A stretch of 64,000 nucleotides of DNA from Coleophora flavipennella (taxonomy: Eukaryota > Arthropoda > Insecta > Lepidoptera > Coleophoridae): assembly GCA_947284805.1 (NCBI GenBank), contig OX369274.1, positions 15,622,298-15,686,297 of the forward strand. The letters are read 5' to 3'. Below, piece after piece: positions 1 to 10,197 of this stretch. Positions within the stretch are counted from its first letter, which is position 1, and the number at the start of each line of letters is the position of its first letter. The translations under genes were made by a program, and so were the position numbers. Under the pieces are notes generated by a model. It worked only from the letters and a program-made list of their open reading frames with translations, made no database searches and was not told the DNA's origin.

Positions 1-65
1 GGGTGTCGTAAGAGGCGACTAAGGGACTTAAAACCGGAGGATGGGCAGCAGCGTCTTTCCGTGCA

Positions 66-2255
66 TTGCAACACACCTGCAATCAAACTGCGATCGCCAA
101 CCCGCCTGCCAAGCGTGGCGATTACGGCAAAACCCCCCTAATGAATTTCACACCCAGAAAACGGCCCCTAGTCCCCGGCAGCCCCGCTATTCCTGGCTCC
201 GGTAGCAGTCATGGTAACGGCGGGGTAGGGGGTGCGAAGAATCCCCGGCAGATGCCAGGCTACCAAACCCAACGACCTTTGGCCCTGGCAACTTACAACA
301 CGCGCACACTGCGGACTGACGAGAAACTTGCAGAACTCGAAGAAGTATTGAGCAGGTTACGGTGGGATATCGTAGGTTTATGTGAAGTCCGAAGAGAGGG
401 AGAGGACACCATGATCCTTAAATCCGGAAACCTGCTCTATTTCCGGGAGGGCGACCAACAGTCCCAGGGTGGTGTCGGGTTTCTCGCCCACAAGTCCCTC
501 ATTAACAATGTGGTCCAAATCGTGAGCGTTTCGACAAGGGTAGCATACCTTATACTCAGAATCACCAAACGGTATTCGACGAAGGTCATACAGGTATACG
601 CGCCGACTACGGAACACTCCGACGACGAGGTAGAGACTATGTATGAGGACATCTCTACAGCCTTACATAGCACCAGGACCCATTATATCGTTGTTATGGG
701 GGACTTTAACGCGAAACTGGGCAAACGAAGCGATGGTGAGCTGAGAGTGGGGCAATTTGGATATGGAGTAAGAAATGCACGTGGCCAGATGCTGGCCGAC
801 TTTATGGAGAAGGAGAGCCTCTTTATGATGAACTCCTTCTTTAAAAAGTCAAAACAGCGGAAGTGGACATGGTTGCATCCCAATGGCGTAACAAAAAACG
901 AGATAGACTTCATCTTGTCGACAAGGAGGCAAATATTCAATGATGTCTCCGTGATCAATTCAGTCAAAACAGGAATCGATCACCGGATGGTCAGAGGCAC
1001 ATTGAATCTAAAGACAAAGCTAGAAAGATGTCGACTGATGAAGTCTACGCTCCGACCAGCGCCCATCCAGCTCCAAAACCCCGAGAGCTTTCAGCTCTCA
1101 TGGCACAATCGTTTCGAATGCCTAGGAGACTGCGAGAATGTGGACGATTATAATGAAAGGTTCGTGGAAATTGTTCAAACTCGCCGTTCAAACAGAACCA
1201 AAAAAATCTCCGACTTCACCAGCAACCTCATGGAACAAAGACGCAGATTGGTTTTGCAGTCCTCTGAAGACGCTACTCAGTATCGGCAACTAAACAGGCA
1301 GATCTCTAAGTCCCTAACTCGCGATTTACGCCAATATAATACAAATTGTATTAAAGAGGCGATTGAGCACAACAAAGGCTCAAAAGTGTTCGCGAGAGAT
1401 CTGTCTGTTGGACAAAGCCAACTGACCAAGCTGAAGACTGAGGACGGCAGGACCATATCGTCTAAGACTGATTTGCTGGAAGAAGTTGAGAAGTTCTATG
1501 GACAATTGTACAAGACCACACGTTTGCCTGTCAGGGATCTGGCTGAAGACCCAAGAGCCAGACTAACCCGACACTATACCGAAGATATCCCGGACGTCAG
1601 CCTGTATGAGATTAGAATGGCTCTCAAACAGCTCAAGAACAACAAGGCACCGGGTGATGATGGAATTACGGCTGAACTTCTGAAAGCAGGTGGATCACCG
1701 GTACTAAAAGCTCTTCAGAAGTTATTTAATTCCGTTATACTCGAGGGACAAACGCCTAAGGCATGGCACAGAAGTGTGGTCGTGCTCTTCTTCAAAAAGG
1801 GCGACAACACCCTGCTGAAGAACTACAGACCCATCTCACTTCTGAGCCATGTCTACAAGCTGTTTTCGAGAGTCATTACGAATCGTCTCGCACGCAGGTT
1901 TGACGACTTCGAGCCTCCCGAACAAGCAGGTTTCCGAAAAGGCTTTAGTACCATAGACCACATACATATGCTGCGGCAGATTATACAGAAGACCGAAGAG
2001 TACAATCAGCCACTATGCTTGGCGTTTGTGGACTATGAGAAGGCCTTTGGTTCAGTCGAAACCTGGGCTGTGCTACAGTCTCTCCAGCGGTGCCAAATTG
2101 ACCATCGATACATCGAGGTGTTGAAGTGTCTGTATGAAAACGCCACCATGTCGGTTCGCCTCCAGGACCGGAACTCGAAACCTATCCAGTTGCAGCGAGG
2201 GGTGAGACGTTATATCTCCGAAACTGTTCACCGCCGCCCTGGAAGATGTTTTTAA
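66..2255 (+). pseudogene. RTE ORF, part 1: endonuclease and first half of reverse transcriptase
   Basis: 729 codons from the first ATG. A Pro/Gly-rich N-terminus (residues 1-70) precedes the endonuclease: Asn at about 78 in ATYNTRTL, Glu at about 107 in LCEVRR, GDFNAKLG near 213 and the IDHR motif near 305. The reverse transcriptase begins near 525 (KAPGDDGITAELL), then YRPISLL and QAGFRKGFST, then motif A FVDYEKAFGSV near 655. The catalytic Asp of FVDY is present, but the usual Asp after KAF is Gly. The last 15 or so residues (after RGVR) are out of frame because of the deletion near 2206. The true start could lie upstream of the window. Confidence 0.92.
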
Positions 2256-3084
2256 GCTTCTGGACTGGGGTGGACTCGGCATCAATATCAACGGCGAGTA
2301 CATATCCCACCTCCGATTCGCTGACGATATCGTGGTCATGGCTGAGACTATGGAAGACCTAAGCACAATGCTCGATGGCCTCAGTAAGGTCTCTCAACAA
2401 GTGGGTCTTAAAATGAACATGGACAAGACGAAAATAATGTTAAATGTCCGTGTCGCACCCACTCCTCTAAAGGTTGGAGACTCTACACTGGAAGTTGTTG
2501 ACGAATATGTATACCTGGGACAAACAATCCAGCTAGGTAGTTCCAACTTCAAGAAAGAGATCAATCGACGAATACAACTCGGCTGGGCAGCGTTCGGGAA
2601 GCTTCGCAATATCTTCACGTCCCAAATACTGCAGTGTCTCAAGACTAAGGTCTTTGACCAGTATGTGTTGCCAGTGATGACTTGCGGAACTGAGACATGG
2701 TCGCTTACTATGGGCCTCATAAGAAGGCTCAAGGTCACCCAAAGGGCAATGGAGCGTGCTATGCTCGGAGTTTCTCTGCGTGATCGAATCAGAAACGAGG
2801 AGATCCGCAGGAGAACTAAAGTAACCGACATAGCTCACAGAATCGCTAGACTGAAGTGGCAGTGGGCAGGGCACTTAGCTCGTAGAACAGATGGCCGATG
2901 GGGCAGTAAAGTTCTCGAGTGGCGACCGCGCACCGGAAAACGTAGCGTAGGAAGGCCTCCCACGCGGTGGACCGATGACCTGGTGAAGGTCGCGGGAAGC
3001 CGATGGATGCGGGCAGCGCAGGACCGGTCGTCGTGGAAATCCTTGGGGGAGGCCTTTGTCCAGCAGTGGACGATTTGTGGCTGA
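2209..3084 (+). pseudogene. RTE ORF, part 2: reverse transcriptase palm and C-terminus
   Basis: Continuation of the upstream ORF in another frame. The frame is open from about 2209, with VISPKLFTAALEDVF, then the catalytic FADDIVVMA box at 2317-2343, then the C-terminal region with RLKWQWAGHLARR and GRPPTRWTDDLVK. Relative to the expected RQGD block of reverse transcriptases, about 8 bases are missing, which causes the frame change. The first ATG is at 2332 but is not a natural start. The stop TGA is embedded in the conserved 3' tail. Confidence 0.92.
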
Positions 3085-3122
3085 TATGATGATGATGATG
3101 ATGATTTTATATGAATTTGTAG

Positions 3123-3239
3123 ATGAAGAAGACCAACAAACCACAAGCATTCACAAACTATGTATTTTCAAGCTTGATTGGAAAGTTAGACTCTCCGCAA
3201 TCATTTCATGAAATATTTATCAAAGCAAATAACGACTGA
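3123..3239 (+). other. possible upstream exon of the YqaJ-like gene
   Basis: A short open frame begins MKKTNKPQAFTNYVFSSLIG and continues with coding-like composition to two adjacent stops (TGA TAA at 3237). It lies between the RTE tail and the first clear YqaJ-like exon. I infer it may be another exon of that gene, cut on its left by the RTE insertion. No clear splice site was seen, and similarity to the family is only an impression. Confidence 0.3.
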
Positions 3240-3477
3240 TAATATTTATATGACTTTTTCAACCACCAAAATGATCATCAAAATGATTTCCCATTGTGGT
3301 TTGAGTTGTGGTGAGTAGTGAAGCTTCAAGTTTAATACACATCACAAAAAAAGCATAAATAAGAAATGTGTAAAAAAAAAAATTTGGACAAGCAAACTCA
3401 TTATCATACCCATATAGCGTAAACTTGATTGGAAAATTTTTTGTAAGCAACAGATTTTTATTTTTTCTATTTTTCAG

Positions 3478-4060
3478 ATACGGAAGAATTACAGGCTCAA
3501 CTATTTATGAAGCAGCTCACTGTAGAACTATCTCATCTGAACAAAATTATGGGAGAACATTCAAAATTTACTTCCATTGCGATGGATAGAGGAAAAAAAA
3601 CTAGAAAAAGTAGTTCTCAACATAGTGAATAAAAAATAAAAGGTAACTAATAGTTTTTCTGTTGTTTCAATATTTTGAATAAAACTATTTATAATGTTTA
3701 ATTCAAGGCTTCTGTAATAATTAATATCATTGTTTCTGCATTTCAGATAAAAATTGAAGAAACTGGACTTTTTCTTAATGCCGAGTATCCTATTTTTGTT
3801 GCAACACGTAACGGGCTTACTGAAAATTACACAATAGAGATTAAATGACCTTCAACAGAAGCTCTTATATAATTTTATATCTAAAAGATAATAAAATGGC
3901 ACCAAAATGTTGGACACAAGTACTACTTCAAATGTTTTTCAGCAAAAGGAAAATAGCACTTTTCTGTGTAGCTCACCAAAATTTAAAAAAATCAAAAAAG
4001 TAGATATTTATAATCATGTGCCATATGATAACAGCAGTGTATCTGTTAAGTATACTTACT
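3478..4060 (+). pseudogene. YqaJ-like (lambda-exonuclease-fold) nuclease pseudogene, two exons
   Basis: Exon 1 (3478-3642) follows a pyrimidine tract ending TTTTTCAG and ends AAAAG/GTAACT. The intron 3643-3746 is GT...AG with a good acceptor. Exon 2 starts at 3747. Exon 1 encodes YGRITGSTIYEAAHC and then, after a frame change, IMGEHSKFTSIAMDRGKK. Exon 2 encodes KIEETGLFLNAEYPIF, then a degraded PDGL block and TIEIK. This is the layout of the YqaJ / phage-exonuclease nuclease domain, whose core is PDG...EIK. The catalytic Asp position reads Asn (RNG), the codon after EIK is TGA, and further stops and frameshifts follow (VDIYNHVPYD is still visible near 4000). The retained intron shows it is not a processed copy. 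It is inactive. Such domains occur in insect genomes in multicopy, possibly element-derived genes. The host or element origin is not settled. Confidence 0.72.
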
Positions 4061-4167
4061 GCAAAAATTTTTTCGGATAGATGCCAAAATTACAAGATCT
4101 ATAAGCATATTTTTAATAAAACTATCTTGTAAATTTATAAATTAAACTCGTATGCTTTTTAAATACT

Positions 4168-4657
4168 ATTTTTTATTTTTTCTTATCGTGTTTGTGTAGT
4201 CATACCTGACTAACCCTGGTGTCAGAGTTTTCAAATCGCCTAAAGGCCTCTGGGCTCTGACGTGGTTTGTATAACGACCGCCACCAATGATAACGACCGG
4301 GACCGACGGCTTAACGTGCTCTCTGAAGTACGGAATCATCTTACTTTCGGACAATCAGAGTCGTGTTTTATAAAACTACAAGTTACAAGTTTACAAGTGT
4401 AATTCGATGTTCATTGCATAGCCGGTTTGCTCCCTGAAGTCTTGACCTGACTCTGTAATGCAACGTACACTGAATTACACTTGAAATCTTGTGACTTGTA
4501 GTTTTTTAAAACGGAGCCCTGGTCATTCAGCCTGCATTGTCCTAACCAAACTGGGAAAAACTTACAAAGTGATTTCTGAGAATGTCCCCACCGGGAATCA
4601 AAACTAGGACCTCCGGTTCGTGAGCCTGACGCATTAACCACTAGACGATGGAGGCAG
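4168..4657 (-). mobile_element. tRNA-derived SINE, family F, interrupted
   Basis: On the minus strand it starts with a tRNA-like head (4657 to about 4580) carrying an A box (TAGTGGTTAATGCG) and a B-box-like GTTTTGATTCCC. A body containing CGAAAGTAAGATGATTCCG and GACACCAGGGTTAGTCAGG follows, and it ends in an A-rich tail (T-rich at 4168-4190 on plus). This body is a common lepidopteran SINE sequence. The foldback element at 4365-4512 splits it. Confidence 0.75.
4365..4512. mobile_element. foldback MITE-like element inside SINE F
   Basis: Two 41-bp arms (4365-4405 and 4472-4512) are near-perfect inverted repeats starting GTTTTATAAAACTACAAG. The roughly 66-bp centre has no ORF. SINE F sequence resumes on both sides, which shows it is an insertion. 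Confidence 0.7.
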
Positions 4658-5865
4658 TTTTTTTTTGTATAATTTTAAATAAAGGTTAAGCCCACACAAC
4701 AAATGGATAGGTAGTCCATTTAAAATTTTTACAAAAAAAAAATCTTAAGTCGAGAAACTAGGCAAAAGTATGAATGCCAGGGACGAACAAGTACAACCAG
4801 TCAGACAAGAATGACGTCATCAGAACTATAGGTCCGTTTTGGCGCGAAAATTTAAACTGTTAATTTAAAACCGCATTTTTTCTAATAAATTACGGTGTTT
4901 TAATTTTTAATACATTTGTGGCCTATTCTACATTGAATTCTTTAAAATGAAAATAAAAATATAAATATTGCATGTTCCCTATTCTCTTTTAGTTATGTTT
5001 GTACTAGCAAGGTAATAATGATGTAGTTAGGTATAAGTAGGAAAATAGTACCTAGCTAATCTTAAAGAAGTTATTATTACATGGAATGTACCTACTATTT
5101 CCTATACCAAATCTATTTTGATACCCACTGAAACTACTTAGCTAATTAGGTACTATTATTTTTTAGAAACAAACAGAAGAACAGTTGTACCTACAAGCCT
5201 CACCTCAAAACTTGCTAAAATTATGATGTACCTACTATAGAAAACAATAAAACGTTACCTACTATTAACAGTTTAGTTTAGTAAATAAATATCGGAAACA
5301 TTTACAGAGTTACAGTTACCAGTAACAGAGCACTCAACAAGCAACTTCCTTTTTTTTTAATTCTTCAATCTTTTTTCTATTCCTAGTTAAATACATTTTC
5401 AATCAATTTACCACCCAAATAACACAGGTATATACACAAGTACAGCACAACCTATTTACTGCGTACTCACTATTGTGCGTCCGGCGGCAAAATGAGTCCG
5501 CACCGCACCGCAATAGGCAGTACAGAAGAGGGTAATGGGTGAGAACCAGTTTGTGCCGAAGGGCGCAAAACAGTTGTTAGGATGATTTAAAATATACATT
5601 TAAGGGGTAAAGCGCGCGGGGGGAAAGGTATACTTCGCCGCGTGCAGCGCCCCAGTGACGTGCGGCGGAGTTGCGAATTAAAATTTCACATTCGGAACAA
5701 AATTACGTCCGAACAAAAACTTCTTAAATAATAGCCTAGATGGCAGAACTGTCGCTGAAGTAAAAATAACGGCGATTGCAATCTGGCGTCCGTATACGGA
5801 CGCAATAGCGCGGTGGACGCAGGATTAAATGAGAATTTGGCAATAGGAGGACGCAAGAGTGTTTG
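4658..5865. other. no gene seen; AT-rich stretch then a CpG-rich patch
   Basis: 4660-5450 is AT-rich with recurring CCTACTA/TAGGTA words and no coding signal. 5460-5830 is richer in CpG (GCGTCC, GCACCGCACCGC, GCGCGCGGGG) and could be an unrecognised repeat or a relic regulatory patch. No ORF supports a gene. Confidence 0.4.
5786..5803. repeat. 18-bp perfect palindrome GCGTCCGTATACGGACGC
   Basis: Self-complementary with no loop, lying in the CpG-rich patch; CGTCCGG- and GGACGC-like words recur nearby (5467-5480, 5816-5821). Function unknown. Confidence 0.5.
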
Positions 5866-5866
5866 T

Positions 5867-5868
<2 letters not shown>

Positions 5869-5910
<42 letters not shown>

Positions 5911-5985
5911 CAGTTTTTGGTTCCTTTAACACAGGGAATCCTACTTTGGGGCTAGATAACCATGTGGGATTTGTCTCAGAATATT
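5869..5985 (+). mobile_element. (TA)n microsatellite grown from a SINE Z 3' part
   Basis: About 20 TA units (5869-5907) run into ACACAGGGAATCCTACTTTG and GGGATTTGTCTCAG, the 3' part of the SINE found whole at 59166-59398. The intact copy has a TATATATGTATGT tract at the equivalent place, so the microsatellite probably expanded from it. The SINE head is missing. Confidence 0.7.
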
Positions 5986-6240
5986 TATTTATTTATTTGT
6001 TGTTTATAAAACTGTCATATAATGATCTGTCAAAAATCCCACATCGCGGAGAGGGGGAGGTGGGGGGGCACACGTTGCGTTCCGTTCCATCACAGGGACG
6101 TTACGGTTTGTTAACGATCCAGAAATAGTTTTGATGTTGCTTTTAGTTTTTGGAGTTACCAGCAGTGCGATGTTAATATTTCATTACCGTATCACCACCA
6201 CAGTATTTATACTTTCTACTACTTTAGGCTAGAAAGCTGT

Positions 6241-6880
6241 GTTTTTTTTAATTTACAGTTGGTAAGACCTTGGCATCGTCTCACCTGATGGTAATTGACT
6301 CAAGATTCAAGATATTTATTGAAAATAAGTGCAACTCTTTCTGATAGTCATAAAATTGTGATTACATAAACAAGAAATAAACAATCATTAGATAATAACG
6401 TCAAAATCCAATCCGTGATATAAAAAAAACAAATAATGTCATTAGAACATGAAAATAACATGACACGAGAAGTTATACATTAAAATCATCGAATGTCATG
6501 AACGCTTTTGACAAGTGTAGGCCAGTTCACACGGACAGCACCCGGTCACGAGTATAACGCAAGATTCAGCCATAGCGCCTCTCGACCATATTAGAGGGAA
6601 AGGAACGACCCGGTGACGATGATGCCGAAGATGCAAGCGGGCTTACCAAGATTCCCTAACGCAATGGAGAACTGGCTATTTTATCTTCAAGCCGGAACAC
6701 ATCAATGTTGTTAACACTGATGTTTGGCCGCAAGACTTAGATAAGATGGTGGAAGCTAGCCAGGCGGGCTTAGAAAATGCCCTACCACCAACCAAACCGA
6801 GTCTTTCAAGTTGACCCCAACGGGAATCGAACCCGCGACCTCCTGGTGTGAAGCGAATTGATTAAACATTACGCAACGGT
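6241..6880 (-). mobile_element. SINE A, copy split by element C
   Basis: The A-rich tail end lies at 6241-6297 (TTGGTAAGACCTTGGCATCG on plus). The body and tRNA-like head lie at 6612-6880 (GCGGGCTTACCAAGATTCCC ... GGGAATCGAACCCGCGACCT). The two parts join in register once the 314-bp element C is removed. The head end is degraded. Confidence 0.8.
6298..6611 (-). mobile_element. interspersed element C, copy 1
   Basis: Inverted copy of the sequence at 16335 and 41180. It shares CCGGTCACGAGTATAACGC and TTCACACGGACAGCACCCGG. On the minus strand it ends AATATCTTGAATCTTG, a short-repeat tail as in non-LTR elements or their SINEs. It is inserted in SINE A. There is no ORF. Confidence 0.7.
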
Positions 6881-7107
6881 AAGGTATAAATAGGATTGTT
6901 TCGTTCCTATTTCTGACACAAGACACTTTTTTTCTTAAAATATCCCGGTAGGTGACGCTTAAAGTCAAAATTTTCTAGCACATTTTCGGTTTAAATTCGC
7001 ATCCCCTATCGACATACATAGGTTTAATTGTGTGTGAGAGATATCTAAATTACCGAAACCAATTCATTAAAAATGAAAAATCCGCTGACAAAAAAACTTA
7101 TCTCCTC

Positions 7108-7215
7108 TTTCCTGGTCAGTCGGGTAAAATGTATCATATGTAACTCACGGGATAAAGACGAATCTTACGACACCACGCGCTTTAAAATCTATTAAGCCGT
7201 TTAGGCTTCGCTCGC
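7108..7215 (-). repeat. family P fragment
   Basis: Contains the block GGGTAAAATGTATC ... AAGACGAATCTTACGAC ... TTAAGCCGTTTAGGC, also seen at 28715, 33545 and 37830 (minus) and at 30340, 36700, 49720 and 53860 (plus). Dispersed non-coding repeat; class unknown. Confidence 0.6.
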
Positions 7216-7377
7216 GTGAACATAGTTACTACTCATATGACTGTCTTCGAGGGTACGCAGCCTTAAACTGGTGGATGTGTGACGAGAGCGTTACGGAAGT
7301 GTGTTCGGGCGAGGCGAACGGAAGTTGAGAGGGATATATAAATTAGTAAAGATAGAAAGAGAGATATTATTTATTTT

Positions 7378-7582
7378 CAAGCGACTTCCAAAAAGGAGGA
7401 GCTTCTCAATTCGTCTGTATGTTTTTTTTTTGTTACCTCAGAACTTTTAACTGGGTGAACCGATTTTCATGATTCTTTTTTTATTTGAAAGCTAGTGCTG
7501 TAGTAGAAAATTAACAAAATCCAAAAATAATAATGCAAAAATGTACTAATTTGTTGCGATGGAAGTCGGTTTTTTAACGTGT
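7378..7582 (-). mobile_element. family N element (CCGACTTC termini)
   Basis: Bounded by AGCGACTTCCAAAAAGGAGG on the left and GATGGAAGTCGGTTTTTT on the right, so it has short inverted termini. The interior matches 33684-33930 in the opposite orientation. No ORF; probably a non-autonomous DNA element. Confidence 0.6.
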
Positions 7583-7615
7583 TTAGCGTTTTCAATTATT
7601 GTATACCAACTAAAT

Positions 7616-7755
7616 CGGTTGCCATGGCAACAATATCGGTTGTCAAAACGATCAAAACATAAAAGAGATTTGATCATTTTCAGAGGATAATAAAACTCTT
7701 TTCATAAACTGTCTATACCTCCATATGCCAAAAAGATTTGATTATTTTGTGAAGA
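7616..7755 (+). repeat. dispersed repeat carrying a perfect X-box
   Basis: About 135 bp shared with 27037-27172 (ACAATATCGGTTGTCAAAAC ... AAACTCTTTTCATAAACTGT). It begins with GTTGCCATGGCAAC (7618-7631), a perfect palindrome matching the RFX X-box consensus. Confidence 0.6.
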
Positions 7756-7805
7756 CTAAGTATTTACTTTCATACAATACAGATGGAGCTAAAGAAGTTT
7801 TACTT

Positions 7806-8237
7806 CAGTCGTTTGGTCTAAAGCAAATTTGTATTTTTTTGTATGGAGACCCCTCTTACTTTTTCATTTCTTTTAATTTATAGTATTTTTTTGTTAAAAA
7901 AAACAAAAATACATATCCTGTGAAAATTTCAACAGTCTACCTATAACGGTTTCTGAAATACAGCCCGCTGACAAACGGACAGATAGCGGAGGCTTAGTAA
8001 TAGCAAAGTATATTATATTAGTAGTAACATACAATATGGACACTCCCTGCCGCTCTCTAGATTGCGACCTCACCCTCTAGTCACTCAGATTGATACAGAT
8101 AGGTTACAGTTTGGCTGTCGAACGTATAGTATTTCGCAGCCATTTTATTTGTTCCGTCATTCCTTTTTTGAAATATCATTTCTGGCCCGTTTTATTAAGT
8201 GTCCAGGGTGTGGTAATAGGGTCCCGTTGGAAAAAAC
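7806..8237 (+). mobile_element. element E copy, interrupted by element D
   Basis: The left part (7806-8003) has GTATGGAGACCCCTCTTACT, AAATTTCAACAGTCTAC and ACAAACGGACAGATAGCGGA. The right part (8220-8237) continues GGTCCCGTTGG. Joined across D, it reads as E does at 21228-21556. GTAATAG is duplicated at the junctions. Confidence 0.75.
8004..8212 (+). mobile_element. element D, copy 1
   Basis: About 209 bp starting CAAAGTATATTATATTAGTA and ending in GTCCAGGGTGTG. It contains GGACACTCCCTGCCGCTC and GATTGCGACCTCACC. It is flanked by 7-bp direct repeats GTAATAG (7997-8003, 8213-8219). Further copies lie at 28403, 39039 and 57812, all on the plus strand. No clear inverted ends; class unknown. Confidence 0.75.
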
Positions 8238-8528
8238 AACAAGCTGAATAGATGATCGATTCAATAGTGAACCTATCATCGTACAACGTTATCGTGATCG
8301 CAACTAATGTATTAATATCACGCTTAAGTATACCGTACCGTAATTGGTCGGTCAGTGCGTGTGCGTCACGAACAGACTTAATATTCCACTTCTAAACTTA
8401 GCTGCATTGTGTATTCATGAGGTTGCATTGGACCTTCTGTCGGTGCGATGAGGAACAGTAATAAATATAGTTTAAAAAAACACGCTTCTAAAGCACATCA
8501 AACTAAAAAAGTGAAAAATAATTGTTAA

Positions 8529-8760
8529 TCCCTACTTAATATTATAAATGTGAAAGTAACTATGTCTGTCTGTTACGCTTTCCCGCAAAAACTACTGAAC
8601 GGATTTGGCTGAAATTTGGTAGGTAGACAGATTAGGACCTGGGTTAAAACATAGGCTACTTTTTACCACGCTCGCGAGCCGCTTGCGGCTCGCGCACTGC
8701 GCACCCTCGAAAAGTCATAGAAATGTGGTCCACGCGGGTGAAGCCGCGGGAATCAGCTAG
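8529..8760 (+). mobile_element. Helitron-like non-autonomous element
   Basis: Starts TCCCTACTTAATATTATAAA after an A and ends AATCAGCTAG before a T. A short GC hairpin (CACGCGGGTGAAGCCGCGGG) lies about 10 bases before CTAG. The A|TC...CTAG|T insertion with no target duplication is the Helitron signature. An internal hairpin GAGCCGCTTGCGGCTC is also present. No ORF. Confidence 0.8.
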
Positions 8761-8770
8761 TATAACCTAA

Positions 8771-8907
8771 AAATAATAGTGAACGAAAAATACTAGTATT
8801 ATTGTGAAAAAAGCGTGGGTTGCCTGATATATACGAAAAATGTGGCACAAAGCGCCCCACGCTTTTTTCACAATAAAACTTACTAGTAATTTTCGTTCAT
8901 TATTGTT
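8771..8907. repeat. inverted repeat with roughly 50-bp arms
   Basis: The left arm (8771-8819, ending GTGAAAAAAGCGTGGG) and the right arm (8856-8907, starting CCCACGCTTTTTTCAC) fold back with few gaps around a 36-base loop. It may be a foldback MITE. Confidence 0.7.
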
Positions 8908-9266
8908 TTCACCTTATATTTATAATTATTATTCATTTTTTTAATTTAATGTGCTATATGAGCGTGTTTTTTATATTTTTTTTAACTAAACATTTTTTAT
9001 ATTAGGATAATGAGGTAAACTTATGAAATTATTGTATTGTCACTGATTCTTGATAAATGTACAAAGTTTGAATTAAATCTGTCCGTTTAAAGTAGGTCAA
9101 AATCAAGTACAAAGGAGTTGGTTACAAACATACATACAAACATACAGGTGAAGCTAATATAAGTGTGTTAAAAAAACATCCAAGTGCGAGCCAGACTTGC
9201 GCAATAAGGGTTCCGTACCAAAATACATTTGGTACAAGATCCTACAAACATCAACAACTAGAACTA

Positions 9267-9402
9267 TCGTCATTACATCAGCCGAAAATCGTCCACTGCT
9301 GGACAAAGGCCTCCCCCAAGAATTTCCACGACGACCGGTCCTGCGCTGCCCGTATTCATCGGCTTCCCGCGATCTTCACCAGGTCGTCGGTCCACTTCGT
9401 AT
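9267..9402 (-). mobile_element. RTE 3' fragment
   Basis: Reverse complement of the LINE end, with CCACTGCTGGACAAAGGCCT and TCACCAGGTCGTCGGTCCAC. It is 5'-truncated. The open frames here are antisense shadows. Confidence 0.85.
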
Positions 9403-9404
9403 TG

Positions 9405-9648
9405 AAAGACAAGGAGTTCATAAATCCCATACAAACGTAGTACTTGATTCATTTGTTAACCAAAAAACCGATTTTGAAATAATTTTATACGGATAATCGG
9501 ATGACGTATATCTGTGTCGGTATCGCATTACTTTTTTGAAAAACGAAACAGGAATCCATTATTAACCAATAAACTTGTTTTCCGTTTTTTACCTTGAAAA
9601 CAAATTTATTTTTTTGTATAGGATTTATGAACTCCAGCGATCTCTTAA
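9405..9648. mobile_element. foldback element M, truncated copy
   Basis: Shares GGAGTTCATAAATCCCATAC, GATGACGTATATCTGTGTC and GAAACAGGAATCCATTATTA with the longer copy at 37193-37586. The right end is AACTCCAGCGATCTCTTAA. The left terminus is lost. Confidence 0.65.
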
Positions 9649-9655
9649 CTTTTTA

Positions 9656-9900
9656 GTTTAATTTAAAAAATATTCTTCCATGTATCGATATAGGTCACGG
9701 CCAGTTCTTCAACTGCAAATGTTTGTAATTTAAAAAAAGAAATGGATTCGTTCACTGACAGGATCAAAATAATTATGCGTCTTAAATGGCCGTATCTATA
9801 AATTGCTGTGACAAAAGCTTCAATTTTTCCAGCTCCAAGGGATACTAGATTTAAGTATTTGATATTTATTTCAATATGAAACCTCCACGCATTTTTTTAA
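9656..9900. other. no feature seen
   Basis: AT-rich sequence between the foldback element and SINE A. No ORF or repeat recognised within the window. Confidence 0.3.
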
Positions 9901-10197
9901 ATCCACAATTGATAAGCCCTTGGCATCATCTCACCTGATGGTAAGTGACGATGTTGCCGAAGATGGAAGCGGGCTTTCCAAGATTCCCCAACGCAGTGGG
10001 AATCTGGCTATCTTATCTTCAAGCTGGAGCACATCAATTCTGTTAACAACGATGTTTGGCGGCAAGACTTAGATAAGATGGTGGTAATTAGCCAGGCGGT
10101 CTATGAAAATGCCCTGCACCAAACAAACAGCCGGGAATCGAACCCGCGGCCTCCTTGTGTGAAGCGAATGGACTAACCATTACGCCACGGAGGTGGT
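9901..10197 (-). mobile_element. SINE A copy
   Basis: Runs from the tail at 9901 (CACAATTGATAAGCCCTTGG) to the head at 10140-10197 (GGGAATCGAACCCGCGGCCT ... TTACGCCACGGAGGTGG). The head is the GGCGTAATGG type with tRNA-like A and B boxes on the minus strand. Confidence 0.85.

Larger units (their letters stand above)
1..3104 (+). mobile_element. RTE-clade LINE, nearly full length, inactivated
   Basis: Non-LTR retrotransposon with a single long ORF for an apurinic-type endonuclease followed by reverse transcriptase. The 5' end runs off the window, so a longer leader is possible. The ORF stop (3082-3084) lies within GCTGATATGATGATGATG, so there is essentially no 3' UTR, and the element ends in a GAT repeat. 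Both are RTE-clade traits. A short deletion near 2206 breaks the ORF. At least twelve truncated 3' fragments of the same family lie elsewhere in the window. Established: RTE elements move by target-primed reverse transcription and also mobilise SINEs that share their 3' end. Confidence 0.93.

Noticed and set aside
378..967. Minus-strand frames opposite the RTE ORF
   Set aside because: Antisense shadows of the endonuclease domain.
5869..6128. 89-codon frame starting in the (TA)n tract
   Set aside because: Its first part is YIYIYI from the microsatellite and the rest is SINE Z remnant and GC-rich spacer.
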